Assembly (NCBI GenBank): GCA_030602675.1
Contig: JAUVZH010000107.1
Coordinates: 1-7,910 of the forward strand
Length of the DNA: 7,910 nt
Source: Candidatus Heimdallarchaeota archaeon
GTDB lineage: Archaea; Asgardarchaeota; Heimdallarchaeia; JABLTI01
Direction: 5' to 3'
Numbering within the stretch: the first letter of the stretch is position 1; each line of letters begins with the position of its first letter. Below are positions 1 through 6,740 of the stretch, in pieces. The position numbers and the translations under genes are program-made. Under the pieces are notes generated by a model. That model was not told the origin of the DNA. It ran no database searches and saw nothing but the letters and a program-made list of their open reading frames with translations.

Positions 1-53
1 CTTTTATTGTATAAATACTTTGATTATTTTCTGAACATTTATATATTAAATAG

Positions 54-74
54 AAAAAACGCCAGGGTCGTTTT
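54..74 (-). terminator. Hairpin plus T-run terminator of the GNAT gene
   Basis: On the minus strand, about 20 bases past the GNAT stop codon, the sequence AAAACG-ACCCTGG-CGTTTT can form a 6-bp stem (arms 69-74 and 56-61) with a 7-base loop, and it runs into six T residues (complement of 54-59). This looks like an intrinsic terminator; archaeal termination depends mainly on the T-run itself. The stem is short and partly A/T, so the T-run is the stronger part of the evidence. Confidence 0.55.
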
Positions 75-92
75 ACCTTAAAAAATGTTAAA

Positions 93-1076
93 TTAAAGTA
101 CTTTAAACCAAGCCCACAATTCTCTTGAGAGATCGAAATTAAATTTCTTATACATAGTTATTGCTTCTTGTAAAATGAAACCTGTATCTGCCAATGCCTT
201 CTCTAGATTTTTATTTTTCATTTCTAAAAGTAAGTGATAAAATAATGTTGAACCAATTTTCTGATTACGATATTTCTTTAAGACTCCGGGAATTCCAATA
301 ACTCCTAAAGAAGTAAATTCCATACACCCAACAACTTGCTCACTCAATTCTGCAACTAAGGTAACTTCCCCCCATCCGGAATCATACCAATCCATTATTT
401 GAGCATAACTTGGGTTTAATCCAAAAACATCTGATCGGCATTCACCAAAAATCTCTTGCAAAAAAACTAAATCTTTCTTTTCTATTCTTCTCACTGTTAT
501 ATTTTTGTTTATTTTAATAGAAGGCAAATTTTGCTTTAAATCGAATACAGCTAAAACAGAATCACCAATAAATTGGTTTTCTTTTGAATAAGGTTCATAA
601 TAGAGAAATTTCTCATGTTTAAAAGCATATTTTGTCAGAAGTCTATTGGCGCTTATATTTTTGTTATACGCTAAAGCTAATGCAGTTTCTGCATTAAGAT
701 CCTTGGCAGTTTCAATCACTTTTGCAAGCATTTTAGAGGCAATTTTCTTTCGTTGATATTCTTTTAAAACAGCTATTTTACTTTGACCAAGACTTTCTTT
801 TGTCTCAATAAAAACGAGATTCCTAATTTTCCTCTCTTTACCTTCTATCTCTTCAATTCCACAATGCACATATCCAACAGGAATATTATTTGAATAAGCA
901 ATTAAAATAAAACTATCTTTTATGTTTGTCCAATCTTTTACATCTTGATTAGTTGCCATTTTGTATCCATATTGCAAACCTAATTTTTCAATCGAGAAGT
1001 GAAATGCGTCATTATGTATTTCTGCAATAATATTTTCTTGTCCTTTCTCGAAAAAAACAACTTGAATATGAGACAT
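93..1076 (-). CDS. Tandem two-domain GNAT-family N-acetyltransferase
   Basis: This 327-residue cytoplasmic protein appears to contain two GNAT folds in tandem, predicted to transfer an acyl group from acyl-CoA to an amine; the substrate is unknown. Domain 1 spans about residues 1-165, with motif A IAVLKEYQRKKIASKML (101-117) and the typical 'AxxLLxKxxF' end (NRLLTKYAFK, 144-153). Domain 2 spans about 193-327, with motif A IPGVLKKYRNQKIGSTLF (262-279) and the motif-B-like MYKKFNF (308-314). In both pyrophosphate loops the usual Q/R-x-x-G-x-G/A has lysine in place of the first glycine (K111, K273). The fold layout resembles other double-GNAT proteins such as mycothiol synthase, but nothing here supports that specific role. 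The ATG at 1076 is preceded by GTGGT about 5 bases upstream, a weak ribosome site. It lies 40 bases after the kinase stop codon, so co-transcription with the kinase is likely. The GNAT assignment is firm; the function is open. Confidence 0.88.
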   Translation of the reverse strand: MSHIQVVFFEKGQENIIAEIHNDAFHFSIEKLGLQYGYKMATNQDVKDWTNIKDSFILIAYSNNIPVGYVHCGIEEIEGKERKIRNLVFIETKESLGQSKIAVLKEYQRKKIASKMLAKVIETAKDLNAETALALAYNKNISANRLLTKYAFKHEKFLYYEPYSKENQFIGDSVLAVFDLKQNLPSIKINKNITVRRIEKKDLVFLQEIFGECRSDVFGLNPSYAQIMDWYDSGWGEVTLVAELSEQVVGCMEFTSLGVIGIPGVLKKYRNQKIGSTLFYHLLLEMKNKNLEKALADTGFILQEAITMYKKFNFDLSRELWAWFKVL

Positions 1077-1116
1077 AAAATTACCACTAAATTTGTCAAC
1101 AAAATTATACTAATAA

Positions 1117-1857
1117 TTATTTTGGAAATGATATAACAATAAGTATTCCTTTCCCATCTTCACTCTTAAAACTAATTTTTCCTTCATGTGCATCAATGAT
1201 TTTTTTAGCAATCATCAAACCTAAAGTGGTATATTTCTTAGTTTCCCATGATCGTTTGATTTTTTCTAGTGTATCCTTCGTCATACCTAATCCATTATCT
1301 TTAAAATAAATGAGAAATTCATCCTTTTCTTTTTTAGAGTAGATTTCTAATTCAGTTGCTTTCGCATGTTTTACAACATTCATAATTAAATTTTCAAAAA
1401 CTTGCTCTAGTTTCTGTGGATCACCTTTTATAGTTGGAAGATTACTAATTTTAATTTCCAAAGTTGGTTGCAATGTTGAAACTTTTTCGACTATGTTAAC
1501 CATCATTCTATTTAGATTAACACTTTCTAACTTACCTATTATTTCTCCTTCTTTAGCTAAAAATAATAGATTATTCAAAAATTCTACAACATCATTTATT
1601 TGTTCATTGATTTTTTCTGTATAAACTGAATCATTAATCAATTCATTGTATAAAGATATTACTTGTAATTTTCCACGTATATCATGTGCTACCGTAGATG
1701 CAAATGATTCCAATTCATCTCTTTGCTTGTGTAATAATTCTTCTGCTTGTTTAAAATCTGAAATGTCTCTACTTATGCTTTCAATGTATTTCTTGTCATG
1801 TAATTCGATTACTTTAGATGTGAAATCTATTGGAGTAATTTTACCATCAGGTCTCAT
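1117..1857 (-). CDS. PAS-histidine kinase, C-terminal fragment of an interrupted gene
   Basis: This is the catalytic half of a sensor histidine kinase cut from its N-terminal half by an in-frame TGA at 1987-1989. The open frame actually runs from 1986; 1857 is simply its first ATG (no ATG, GTG or TTG lies before it) and has no ribosome site. The 43 codons 1986-1858 encode the middle of a PAS domain (RSKTELEEFRIWELRP...), which continues into MRPDGKITPIDFTSKVIE and ends at the PAC-like SISRDISDFKQAEELL (27-42). The kinase core follows: H-box FASTVAHDIRGKLQVIS with phospho-acceptor H58, N-box FENLIMNVVKHA (N160), G1 box DNGLGM (187-192) and a reduced G2 box TTLGLMIAKKI (210-220). The H-box has Lys where most kinases have Pro, and the F-box is not evident. 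Expected role: autophosphorylation in response to a PAS-sensed signal. No response regulator lies in the window. No transmembrane segment is visible, so the kinase would be cytosolic. The GNAT gene follows 40 bases downstream. Confidence 0.75.
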   Translation of the reverse strand: MRPDGKITPIDFTSKVIELHDKKYIESISRDISDFKQAEELLHKQRDELESFASTVAHDIRGKLQVISLYNELINDSVYTEKINEQINDVVEFLNNLLFLAKEGEIIGKLESVNLNRMMVNIVEKVSTLQPTLEIKISNLPTIKGDPQKLEQVFENLIMNVVKHAKATELEIYSKKEKDEFLIYFKDNGLGMTKDTLEKIKRSWETKKYTTLGLMIAKKIIDAHEGKISFKSEDGKGILIVISFPK

Positions 1858-1986
1858 TAGATTTAAATTTCTAGCAAAACCAGCTCCCTTGTTTACAATT
1901 TCATAAAATTTTTCTTTAGCAATTTCTTGTTGCTCTAGAGGTCGTAATTCCCATATTCTAAATTCCTCTAATTCGGTTTTTGAACG

Positions 1987-1989
1987 TCA
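1987..1989 (-). other. In-frame TGA interrupting the sensor kinase
   Basis: The codon reads TGA on the minus strand (tca on plus) and separates two halves that share one reading frame. Left of it the protein reads DANPEFERQT, right of it RSKTELEEF. PAS domains of this kind normally read 'NpaFerltGrskeEL', so glycine is expected at exactly this codon, and GGA to TGA is a single-base change. Whether this is a true nonsense mutation, a sequence error or recoding cannot be settled from one copy. Confidence 0.85.
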
Positions 1990-2574
1990 TGTCTGTCGTT
2001 CAAATTCAGGATTAGCATCAACTATTATACCTGTTTCCACATCAATGACAACAATACCATCATTTGCAAGCATAAACAACGCACGATATTTTTCCTCGCT
2101 TCTTATCTGTTCTAATTCTATTTTCTTTCTACCTGAAATATCTCGAACAGCACTTTGAATATACACAGGGTTACCATCATTATCAAATACAACTGATACA
2201 TTAATTTCAGCTGGAAAAACTTCACCATTTTTTCTTATAAAATTTCTTTCATACAATGGAAAAGCTTTACCTTGTTGTAAAGATGCTAAAACATTCTTAG
2301 CGTTGCTATTATCCTCAGGAGCAATAAATTCAAAAGCTGATTTGCCGATCAGCTCATCAATAGGATAACCCAGCATATCAGATGCTCTTTGATTGACTTC
2401 CAAATATATACCATCGATACTTATTATAAATAATGCATCATTTGTCAATTCGAAAAGATTTTTGTATCTATTCTCAAGTGTTAGATTTATCGAATTCTTA
2501 TCTTTGACTAGAGATTTTTTTTGCACTTGAGATTTCTTTTTGGCAAACCGCTCTATAGTGTTTTTTGGGCACAT
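1987..2574 (-). CDS. PAS-domain sensor, N-terminal fragment of an interrupted histidine kinase
   Basis: This 195-residue product is the input half of the interrupted sensor kinase. Residues 1-30 are a basic, lysine-rich leader with no membrane segment. A full PAS domain covers about 33-147: NRYKNLFELTNDALFIIS opens it, VNQRASDMLGYPIDELIG is the conserved 'N..a..llGy..eEliG' segment, and its PAC end is GNPVYIQSAVRDISGRKKIE. A second PAS starts at EEKYRALFMLANDGIVVID (about 160) and is cut at T195 by the TGA. Read through, the complete gene would be about 485 residues: PAS-PAS-HisKA-like-HATPase. PAS domains bind small ligands or cofactors or act as redox/oxygen sensors; no ligand can be inferred here. 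The ATG at 2574 has GGGAG 8 bases upstream, a good ribosome site, lying inside an inverted repeat (2580-2600). If the TGA is real, the product is an isolated PAS protein unable to signal by itself. Confidence 0.8.
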   Translation of the reverse strand: MCPKNTIERFAKKKSQVQKKSLVKDKNSINLTLENRYKNLFELTNDALFIISIDGIYLEVNQRASDMLGYPIDELIGKSAFEFIAPEDNSNAKNVLASLQQGKAFPLYERNFIRKNGEVFPAEINVSVVFDNDGNPVYIQSAVRDISGRKKIELEQIRSEEKYRALFMLANDGIVVIDVETGIIVDANPEFERQT

Positions 2575-2579
2575 GTTTT

Positions 2580-2600
2580 ATACTCCCTTAAATGGAGTAT
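2580..2600 (-). promoter_or_regulatory. Inverted repeat enclosing the ribosome binding site of the sensor gene
   Basis: A perfect 7-bp inverted repeat, atactcc (2580-2586) and ggagtat (2594-2600) with a 7-base spacer, ends 5 bases before the ATG at 2574. On the minus strand the GGGAG ribosome site overlaps the second arm, so a folded mRNA would hide the site. It could equally be a DNA operator. The repeat is seen directly; the role is inference. Confidence 0.45.
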
Positions 2601-2648
2601 CCCTAGAACCTTTCCCATTCTTATGTTATAATTTTCATCTTTTGAATT

Positions 2649-2662
2649 AAATTTCGAAATTT
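2649..2662. repeat. 14-bp perfect palindrome upstream of the sensor gene
   Basis: The sequence aaatttcgaaattt is a perfect palindrome centred 82 bases upstream of the PAS-kinase start, in the 159-base gap between the TPR and kinase genes. Its length and position fit a binding site for a dimeric regulator near the kinase promoter, but AT-rich palindromes also arise by chance. No clear TATA box can be fixed relative to it. Confidence 0.3.
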
Positions 2663-2733
2663 TTCATTATTAATATCCTTTCATTATTTAGATATTTTTC
2701 GGCATTAATTGTCGACATATATTATTTTACATT

Positions 2734-4908
2734 TTATGCGATTACCGGAAATACTTTATCAACTATTTTTTTTAATAAAGCTTCTTTTTCAACACTAAGT
2801 GGTTTAGCTGATTCTAATATTTCTTCAATATCTTGCCATAGAGTTTCATCCTTTTTTAATAAGCTAATAAACTGTGAAACTTTTCGCATAGCTGAAAATG
2901 ATTGTCCTTTGAAAATATAGCACATTAGAAATGAATCAAATGTCTGAATAATAAGTGTATATTCATTGTGTTTTATTCTTTCAACTGATCCTTTCGCTTC
3001 AAAAGCTTCTCTAATAAAGGCATTTATTGCAGTTAAAAACCCACTTATTAGTGAATCATCTAATCTATCCTTTTCGGGGAAGAAATTTTTGGAATAAATA
3101 GGAATTCCTGTAGATTTAAGAAAAAGTAACATTATTGGTTCTTCTTCTGGCAAAGTAGGTATATCGAATGTCCTTTGTCGGAAGATACCCAAAAGAAATT
3201 CTTCAAGTTTTGCTGCATCCATTCTTTCAATTAGGGGTGCGTTTTGCCTTACTAATAATTCCCATTCATCTATTTGATCTAATAGCATATCGTGTTGTTT
3301 TGAAATTCTATAGCCTAATCGTTCAAAACCCAAATCTGCAGCAATAGTTTCTGCTTGATTTAGCAGCTGCCTAGCTTTCTTAATTTCAAATTCAATTAAT
3401 GCAATTTGTGATTGTAACCAGAATATTTCAGCAAGAAGTGATTGCAATTTCTGTTTTTTAGCTGTTTCCAATAGATTGTTAGTTAGAGATTTTACTTCTG
3501 CCAACAGTTCAATATTATTTGTCATTTTGAGCTCTAATAGTAACATCTCTGTCAAATTCAGCGATGCATCTATATACAATTCAATATCTATAATTTCGCT
3601 TCTAATAATACTGTAAAGTAATTCTTCAGCTTTAACACGGTATTTTGAACGTGTCTCTAATTTTAGAAGCAATGCTTCAGAAATAATTGCTCTTTGAGCT
3701 ATCAATTGATTGTTTTCAATTTTAACCATGCTTTGTAATTCTTCAAAATATTTCCTAGCCAAGGATAAATTGTTTTCATCTAAACACACAGAAATAAGAT
3801 AATACAGAGTTTTTGAAACAGGAAGATTATTTTCAATCTTATCCCTTAATTGATGGGCCATTTGAAGGTGGGCTAATGCCTGTTCAAAATCGCCCTTTTG
3901 GTGATATGCCTTACCCATACTATTCATGAATGCTATAATGTTTATTATCCTGCCTGCTTTCTGGATTATTCTTAAACTAATAGTCATATTTTCAAGTGCT
4001 TTGTCTAGTTCACCCTTTTGTTGATATATTATTCCAATATTATAATTAAAAAAGGCTATATTGATTTCATTCTTATCTGCATCTGAATTTGCTATAGCTT
4101 CTTCATAATAATCTAAAGCTAAATTCAATTCTCCCAACATATAATGAACAGTTCCGATATTATTTAGAATTCTAGCAATACTTGATTTATTCCCCATTTC
4201 TTTGTTTAATACCAGGCTTTTTTCGTGGTATTCTATAGCTTCTTTATGTTTACCATTTAACCAATAAATGGAACCAATACTATTTAGTACATTACTAAGA
4301 GCTTTTCTAGATTGAGATTTTTCACAAATCGGAAGAGTTTCCTTTAAAATTTCCATTGCTTTATCTCGATCACCCTTCAATCGGACAATGTTGGCTAATC
4401 TATAAAAGGAAATTGCTAAAGATTTAAGTAAATTCTGTTTCTTAAACATCTCATTAGCTTTTTTGTACAAATTCAATGATTCATCATATTCGCCTATTTC
4501 CTCAAAGAACATTCCTTTCAATAGTAAAAGATCTGCTTTTCTGACCAAGAATTCATTCGAATCAATTTGCTTTTGTTCAGCTAATTTCCTTTCTGCTTTA
4601 TTATAAACAAGTAGGAATTGGTCAATTTGATCAAGAGACATTATTGCAGAAAGTTTGTTGATAAGGGAATCGATTTCAAGATTCAAATCACCAAGGTTAA
4701 CACTCTCTTCAATTGCTTTGTCTGAGAGTATTAAGCATACATCAGGATATAATAAACCATTCTTGATTTTTCCCTTCAAAATCAGCATATTGATGTTTTG
4801 TTCTTTTGAAAAATAAGTTTTATCAAGTTTATTCATTAATTCATCTGCAGATGGAAAATCGTCTGTTTGTAGTAAAATTTCAATTTCTCGCAAAGTAGTT
4901 TTTTCCAT
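2734..4908 (-). CDS. TPR-repeat protein with C-terminal roadblock/longin-like domain
   Basis: A large, probably cytoplasmic helical-repeat scaffold (724 residues from the ATG at 4908) with no signal peptide. At least six tetratricopeptide repeats are readable between about residues 120 and 360. They have the form 'A...LG.IY...G....A+.....AL', for example LLKGMFFEEIGEYDESLNLY, IGSIYWLNGKHKEAIEYHEK, IGTVHYMLGELNLALDYYEE, IGIIYQQKGELDKALENM and MGKAYHQKGDFEQALAHL. More divergent helical repeats fill about 360-550. The last 130 residues differ: an alpha/beta domain opening with PIMLLFLKSTGIPIYSKNF, then LISGFLTAINAFIREAF, a strand pair EYTLIIQTFDSFLMCYIFKG and closing helices. This resembles the roadblock/longin-type domains common in Asgard archaea, an assignment by pattern only. 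TPRs bind partner proteins, so a scaffold or GTPase-linked role is plausible but unproven. A TTG at 4926 would add six residues, but GGA lies 5 bases before the ATG at 4908, which I prefer. A TATA-like stretch lies at 5001-5012. Confidence 0.85.
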   Translation of the reverse strand: MEKTTLREIEILLQTDDFPSADELMNKLDKTYFSKEQNINMLILKGKIKNGLLYPDVCLILSDKAIEESVNLGDLNLEIDSLINKLSAIMSLDQIDQFLLVYNKAERKLAEQKQIDSNEFLVRKADLLLLKGMFFEEIGEYDESLNLYKKANEMFKKQNLLKSLAISFYRLANIVRLKGDRDKAMEILKETLPICEKSQSRKALSNVLNSIGSIYWLNGKHKEAIEYHEKSLVLNKEMGNKSSIARILNNIGTVHYMLGELNLALDYYEEAIANSDADKNEINIAFFNYNIGIIYQQKGELDKALENMTISLRIIQKAGRIINIIAFMNSMGKAYHQKGDFEQALAHLQMAHQLRDKIENNLPVSKTLYYLISVCLDENNLSLARKYFEELQSMVKIENNQLIAQRAIISEALLLKLETRSKYRVKAEELLYSIIRSEIIDIELYIDASLNLTEMLLLELKMTNNIELLAEVKSLTNNLLETAKKQKLQSLLAEIFWLQSQIALIEFEIKKARQLLNQAETIAADLGFERLGYRISKQHDMLLDQIDEWELLVRQNAPLIERMDAAKLEEFLLGIFRQRTFDIPTLPEEEPIMLLFLKSTGIPIYSKNFFPEKDRLDDSLISGFLTAINAFIREAFEAKGSVERIKHNEYTLIIQTFDSFLMCYIFKGQSFSAMRKVSQFISLLKKDETLWQDIEEILESAKPLSVEKEALLKKIVDKVFPVIA

Positions 4909-4926
4909 CTTTATCCAGTTTTCCAA

Positions 4927-5264
4927 AGCACGTTTATCTAAAGTATAATACGATTAATAAAATAAGTAGCTTTTAAAATACTTACTTTTATCTGCAATCG
5001 ATATATAATAAAGTGATTTCGTCAGATTTATTCTGTTTTATACTTTACCAAAATAGATTGGTGGAAAGTTTTTTCTAATCTTGAATATTTTTCTCTTGAA
5101 TTTTCACATTATGGAGTAAAATAACATGTATAGAGATTTTTCTTAATTTAATTCATTAAAAGAAGCTTTATTTAATGATTCAAAATATTTGTAGTTACTG
5201 TAAAGCAATTTAATATGGAATTACTAAAATATTAGATGACTTTATAATCATTACAGAAAGTAGT
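4927..5264. other. Divergent intergenic region between the TPR and beta-propeller genes
   Basis: This 338-base, very AT-rich gap has no credible ORF on either strand and should carry both divergent promoters. For the TPR gene, TTTATTATATAT (complement of 5001-5012) is TATA-like and would give a leader of roughly 60-70 bases. For the propeller gene, TTTATAA at 5241-5247 fits well. An 8-bp perfect inverted repeat, tcattaaa (5153-5160) and tttaatga (5171-5178), lies between them; its role is unknown. No structured RNA was recognised. Confidence 0.5.
5241..5247 (+). promoter_or_regulatory. Putative archaeal TATA box of the beta-propeller gene
   Basis: TTTATAA closely matches the archaeal TATA consensus. 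Transcription starting about 25 bases downstream (near 5268-5272) would give a short leader that holds the GGAGG at 5274-5278. This also argues that the upstream TTG at 5265 is not the translation start. Confidence 0.4.
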
Positions 5265-5273
5265 TTGGAATCT

Positions 5274-5278
5274 GGAGG
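5274..5278 (+). promoter_or_regulatory. Strong Shine-Dalgarno site deciding the propeller start
   Basis: GGAGG is followed by 7 bases and then TTG at 5286, an ideal spacing, or by 13 bases and ATG at 5292. It lies downstream of the first in-frame TTG (5265), excluding that longer start. TTG 5286 and ATG 5292 differ by only two residues. Confidence 0.6.
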
Positions 5279-5285
5279 ATATATT

Positions 5286-6641
5286 TTGAAGATGAAACTT
5301 AAAATCCCATTTATTATACTCGTGTCTCTTTTATTTGGATCAAATTTATTTGCTGTTTTAAATACCCGAGCAGTTGATTATGATGTAGAACACTTTGGGT
5401 ATTTTGATACTCCCGTTAAAATAATTAAATGGGGTGGAGATCAAGAGGAAGGAAGTGTTTTTGGAAAATTAGATTCACGTGGAGATCTAGTTGTTACTTG
5501 CTACTCTAAATCTTTTGGTGTAGTTGGCGAAGATGTTTATGTTATGAAATTTGATACAAACTATGAATTGCAGTGGAATGTATCATGGTCCACAAATGAT
5601 TTTGCTAGACCAGCTGATTTGGCTTTTGATGCAAATAACAATATTTACATCGCTGGAACAATTGTGACTCAAATTGCTCCTGGAACTTTTATTCATGATG
5701 CTTTCTTGTTAAAATATGCTCCAAATGGAACTCTATTGTGGGATGAAAAAAGACACATTGCAGATCAAGAAGATACTGTAGACTGTTTGACAATTGCTAG
5801 CAATGGTATTATCTATGTTGCAGGAACTACAAATAATTCCAATGGATTTCTCTTTATTCAAAAATATGATTCAAGTGGTTCATACAAAACTACCTATTAT
5901 CATGGTGAAACAGCACCAAAAGAACTAATTTTTCCAGGAGATTTGCAAATTGATTCTAGTGGAAATATCTTCATTGGTGGCTCAACTGACAATACTCCAG
6001 GTGTCAACTACCAAGATTTGGTTTTAATAAAATTAGATAGTAATGGAGATCATGTGTGGAATACTTCATATGGAGGAACCAATCCAGCAGATTATGGAAA
6101 TGATATGGTTCTTTTCAATGGAGCAGTTTATGTTTTAGGAGGTTTAGGACCTGAAGTTTCACCACCAGGAACCGATTTCGATACTTTACTTGTGAAGTTT
6201 AATGCCACAACTGGAAAAATCATTTGGAATGTTACTTGGGATCTGGATAACGATTTTGGCAAAGCAATTGACGTTAATCGACATGGAAATCCAGTTATAG
6301 TTAGTAATTGTGATTACATGAATGGTACTGATTATATTGCTATTGCTGAATTTTTACCAAATGGAACTTTGCTTTGGGATACCAGTTATAGAAGTGTTTA
6401 CAGTGATCGTGTAAGTGACCTTTCTGTAGAAAGTGATCTACTATATTCTATTGGCAGTAGATATAATACAACAAGTGATTATGACATATATATTGTAGTT
6501 TACCAAGATCATACTTTCACTAATTTTCCAACACAAGGACCTTATGGGGTAATTTTCGGAACAATTATCGGAATTATTCTTGGACTTTTTGCAATAACTG
6601 TGATTTTAGGTTTACTCTTTACTTATTGGAAAAAATCTTAG
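5286..6641 (+). CDS. Secreted, membrane-anchored beta-propeller (SBBP/delta-60-like repeat) surface protein
   Basis: This 451-residue protein is probably displayed outside the cell. An N-terminal signal sequence is clear: basic MKMKLK, then hydrophobic IPFIILVSLLFGSNLFAVL (7-25). The body shows seven readable propeller-type repeats of 'D.y..K.d..G...W...w' followed by 'D..GNiyiaGtt'. Examples are EDVYVMKFDTNYELQWNVSW, HDAFLLKYAPNGTLLWDEKR, QDLVLIKLDSNGDHVWNTSY and FDTLLVKFNATTGKIIWNVTW, so a seven-bladed propeller is likely. The C-terminus has one membrane helix (about 421-447, GVIFGTIIGIILGLFAITVI...) and a cytoplasmic YWKKS tail, giving an extracellular domain anchored at its C-terminus. 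Nine N-x-S/T sequons lie between residues 98 and 394, consistent with an archaeal N-glycosylated surface protein. The ligand is unknown; such propellers usually mediate binding rather than catalysis. The gene is monocistronic by context, with its own TATA box, Shine-Dalgarno site and T-rich terminator. Confidence 0.85.
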   Translation: MKMKLKIPFIILVSLLFGSNLFAVLNTRAVDYDVEHFGYFDTPVKIIKWGGDQEEGSVFGKLDSRGDLVVTCYSKSFGVVGEDVYVMKFDTNYELQWNVSWSTNDFARPADLAFDANNNIYIAGTIVTQIAPGTFIHDAFLLKYAPNGTLLWDEKRHIADQEDTVDCLTIASNGIIYVAGTTNNSNGFLFIQKYDSSGSYKTTYYHGETAPKELIFPGDLQIDSSGNIFIGGSTDNTPGVNYQDLVLIKLDSNGDHVWNTSYGGTNPADYGNDMVLFNGAVYVLGGLGPEVSPPGTDFDTLLVKFNATTGKIIWNVTWDLDNDFGKAIDVNRHGNPVIVSNCDYMNGTDYIAIAEFLPNGTLLWDTSYRSVYSDRVSDLSVESDLLYSIGSRYNTTSDYDIYIVVYQDHTFTNFPTQGPYGVIFGTIIGIILGLFAITVILGLLFTYWKKS

Positions 6642-6642
6642 G

Positions 6643-6667
6643 ATTTTTTCATCTTCTTTTTTCATTT
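6643..6667 (+). terminator. T-rich terminator after the beta-propeller gene
   Basis: Directly after the TAG stop come two runs of six T (6644-6649 and 6657-6662) within a T/C-rich tract and then TTTT at 6665-6668. No stem is needed: oligo-T tracts of this kind terminate archaeal RNA polymerase. Confidence 0.6.
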
Positions 6668-6740
6668 TGTGAAGCGGAAATGTAAAAGGAATTTTTCACC
6701 TATAGCTATATGAGATTATGTAACAATATTGATGTACTAT

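Noticed and set aside
38..50. TATA-like tttatatattaaa near the left edge, possibly a promoter for a minus-strand gene outside the window
   Set aside because: In such AT-rich sequence the match is expected by chance, and no gene start is visible to support it.
1646..1906. Plus-strand open frame of 86 codons opposite the kinase
   Set aside because: It lies antisense to clear PAS and kinase coding sequence, has no recognisable motifs, and its serine/leucine/asparagine-rich composition is typical of a shadow frame.
1117..2574. General reassignment of UGA to glycine (code 25)
   Set aside because: Such genomes use in-frame UGA often; the other genes here are long, uninterrupted and encode their glycines with GGN codons.
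3880..4030. Similar DNA stretches (around 3888 and 4010) as a possible nucleotide repeat element
   Set aside because: They encode matching positions of successive TPR motifs (YHQKGD and YQQKGE), so the similarity is explained by the protein repeat.
4909..4926. Longer TTG start for the TPR gene
   Set aside because: No ribosome site precedes it, whereas GGA stands at good spacing before the ATG at 4908.
5265..5285. Longer TTG start for the beta-propeller gene
   Set aside because: The GGAGG ribosome site lies inside this extension and the likely transcription start is at about 5270; the extension would also place non-signal residues before the signal peptide.
6701..6710. 10-bp palindrome tatagctata between convergent genes
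   Set aside because: It is short, A/T-rich, has no following T-run on either strand and no promoter context; probably chance.
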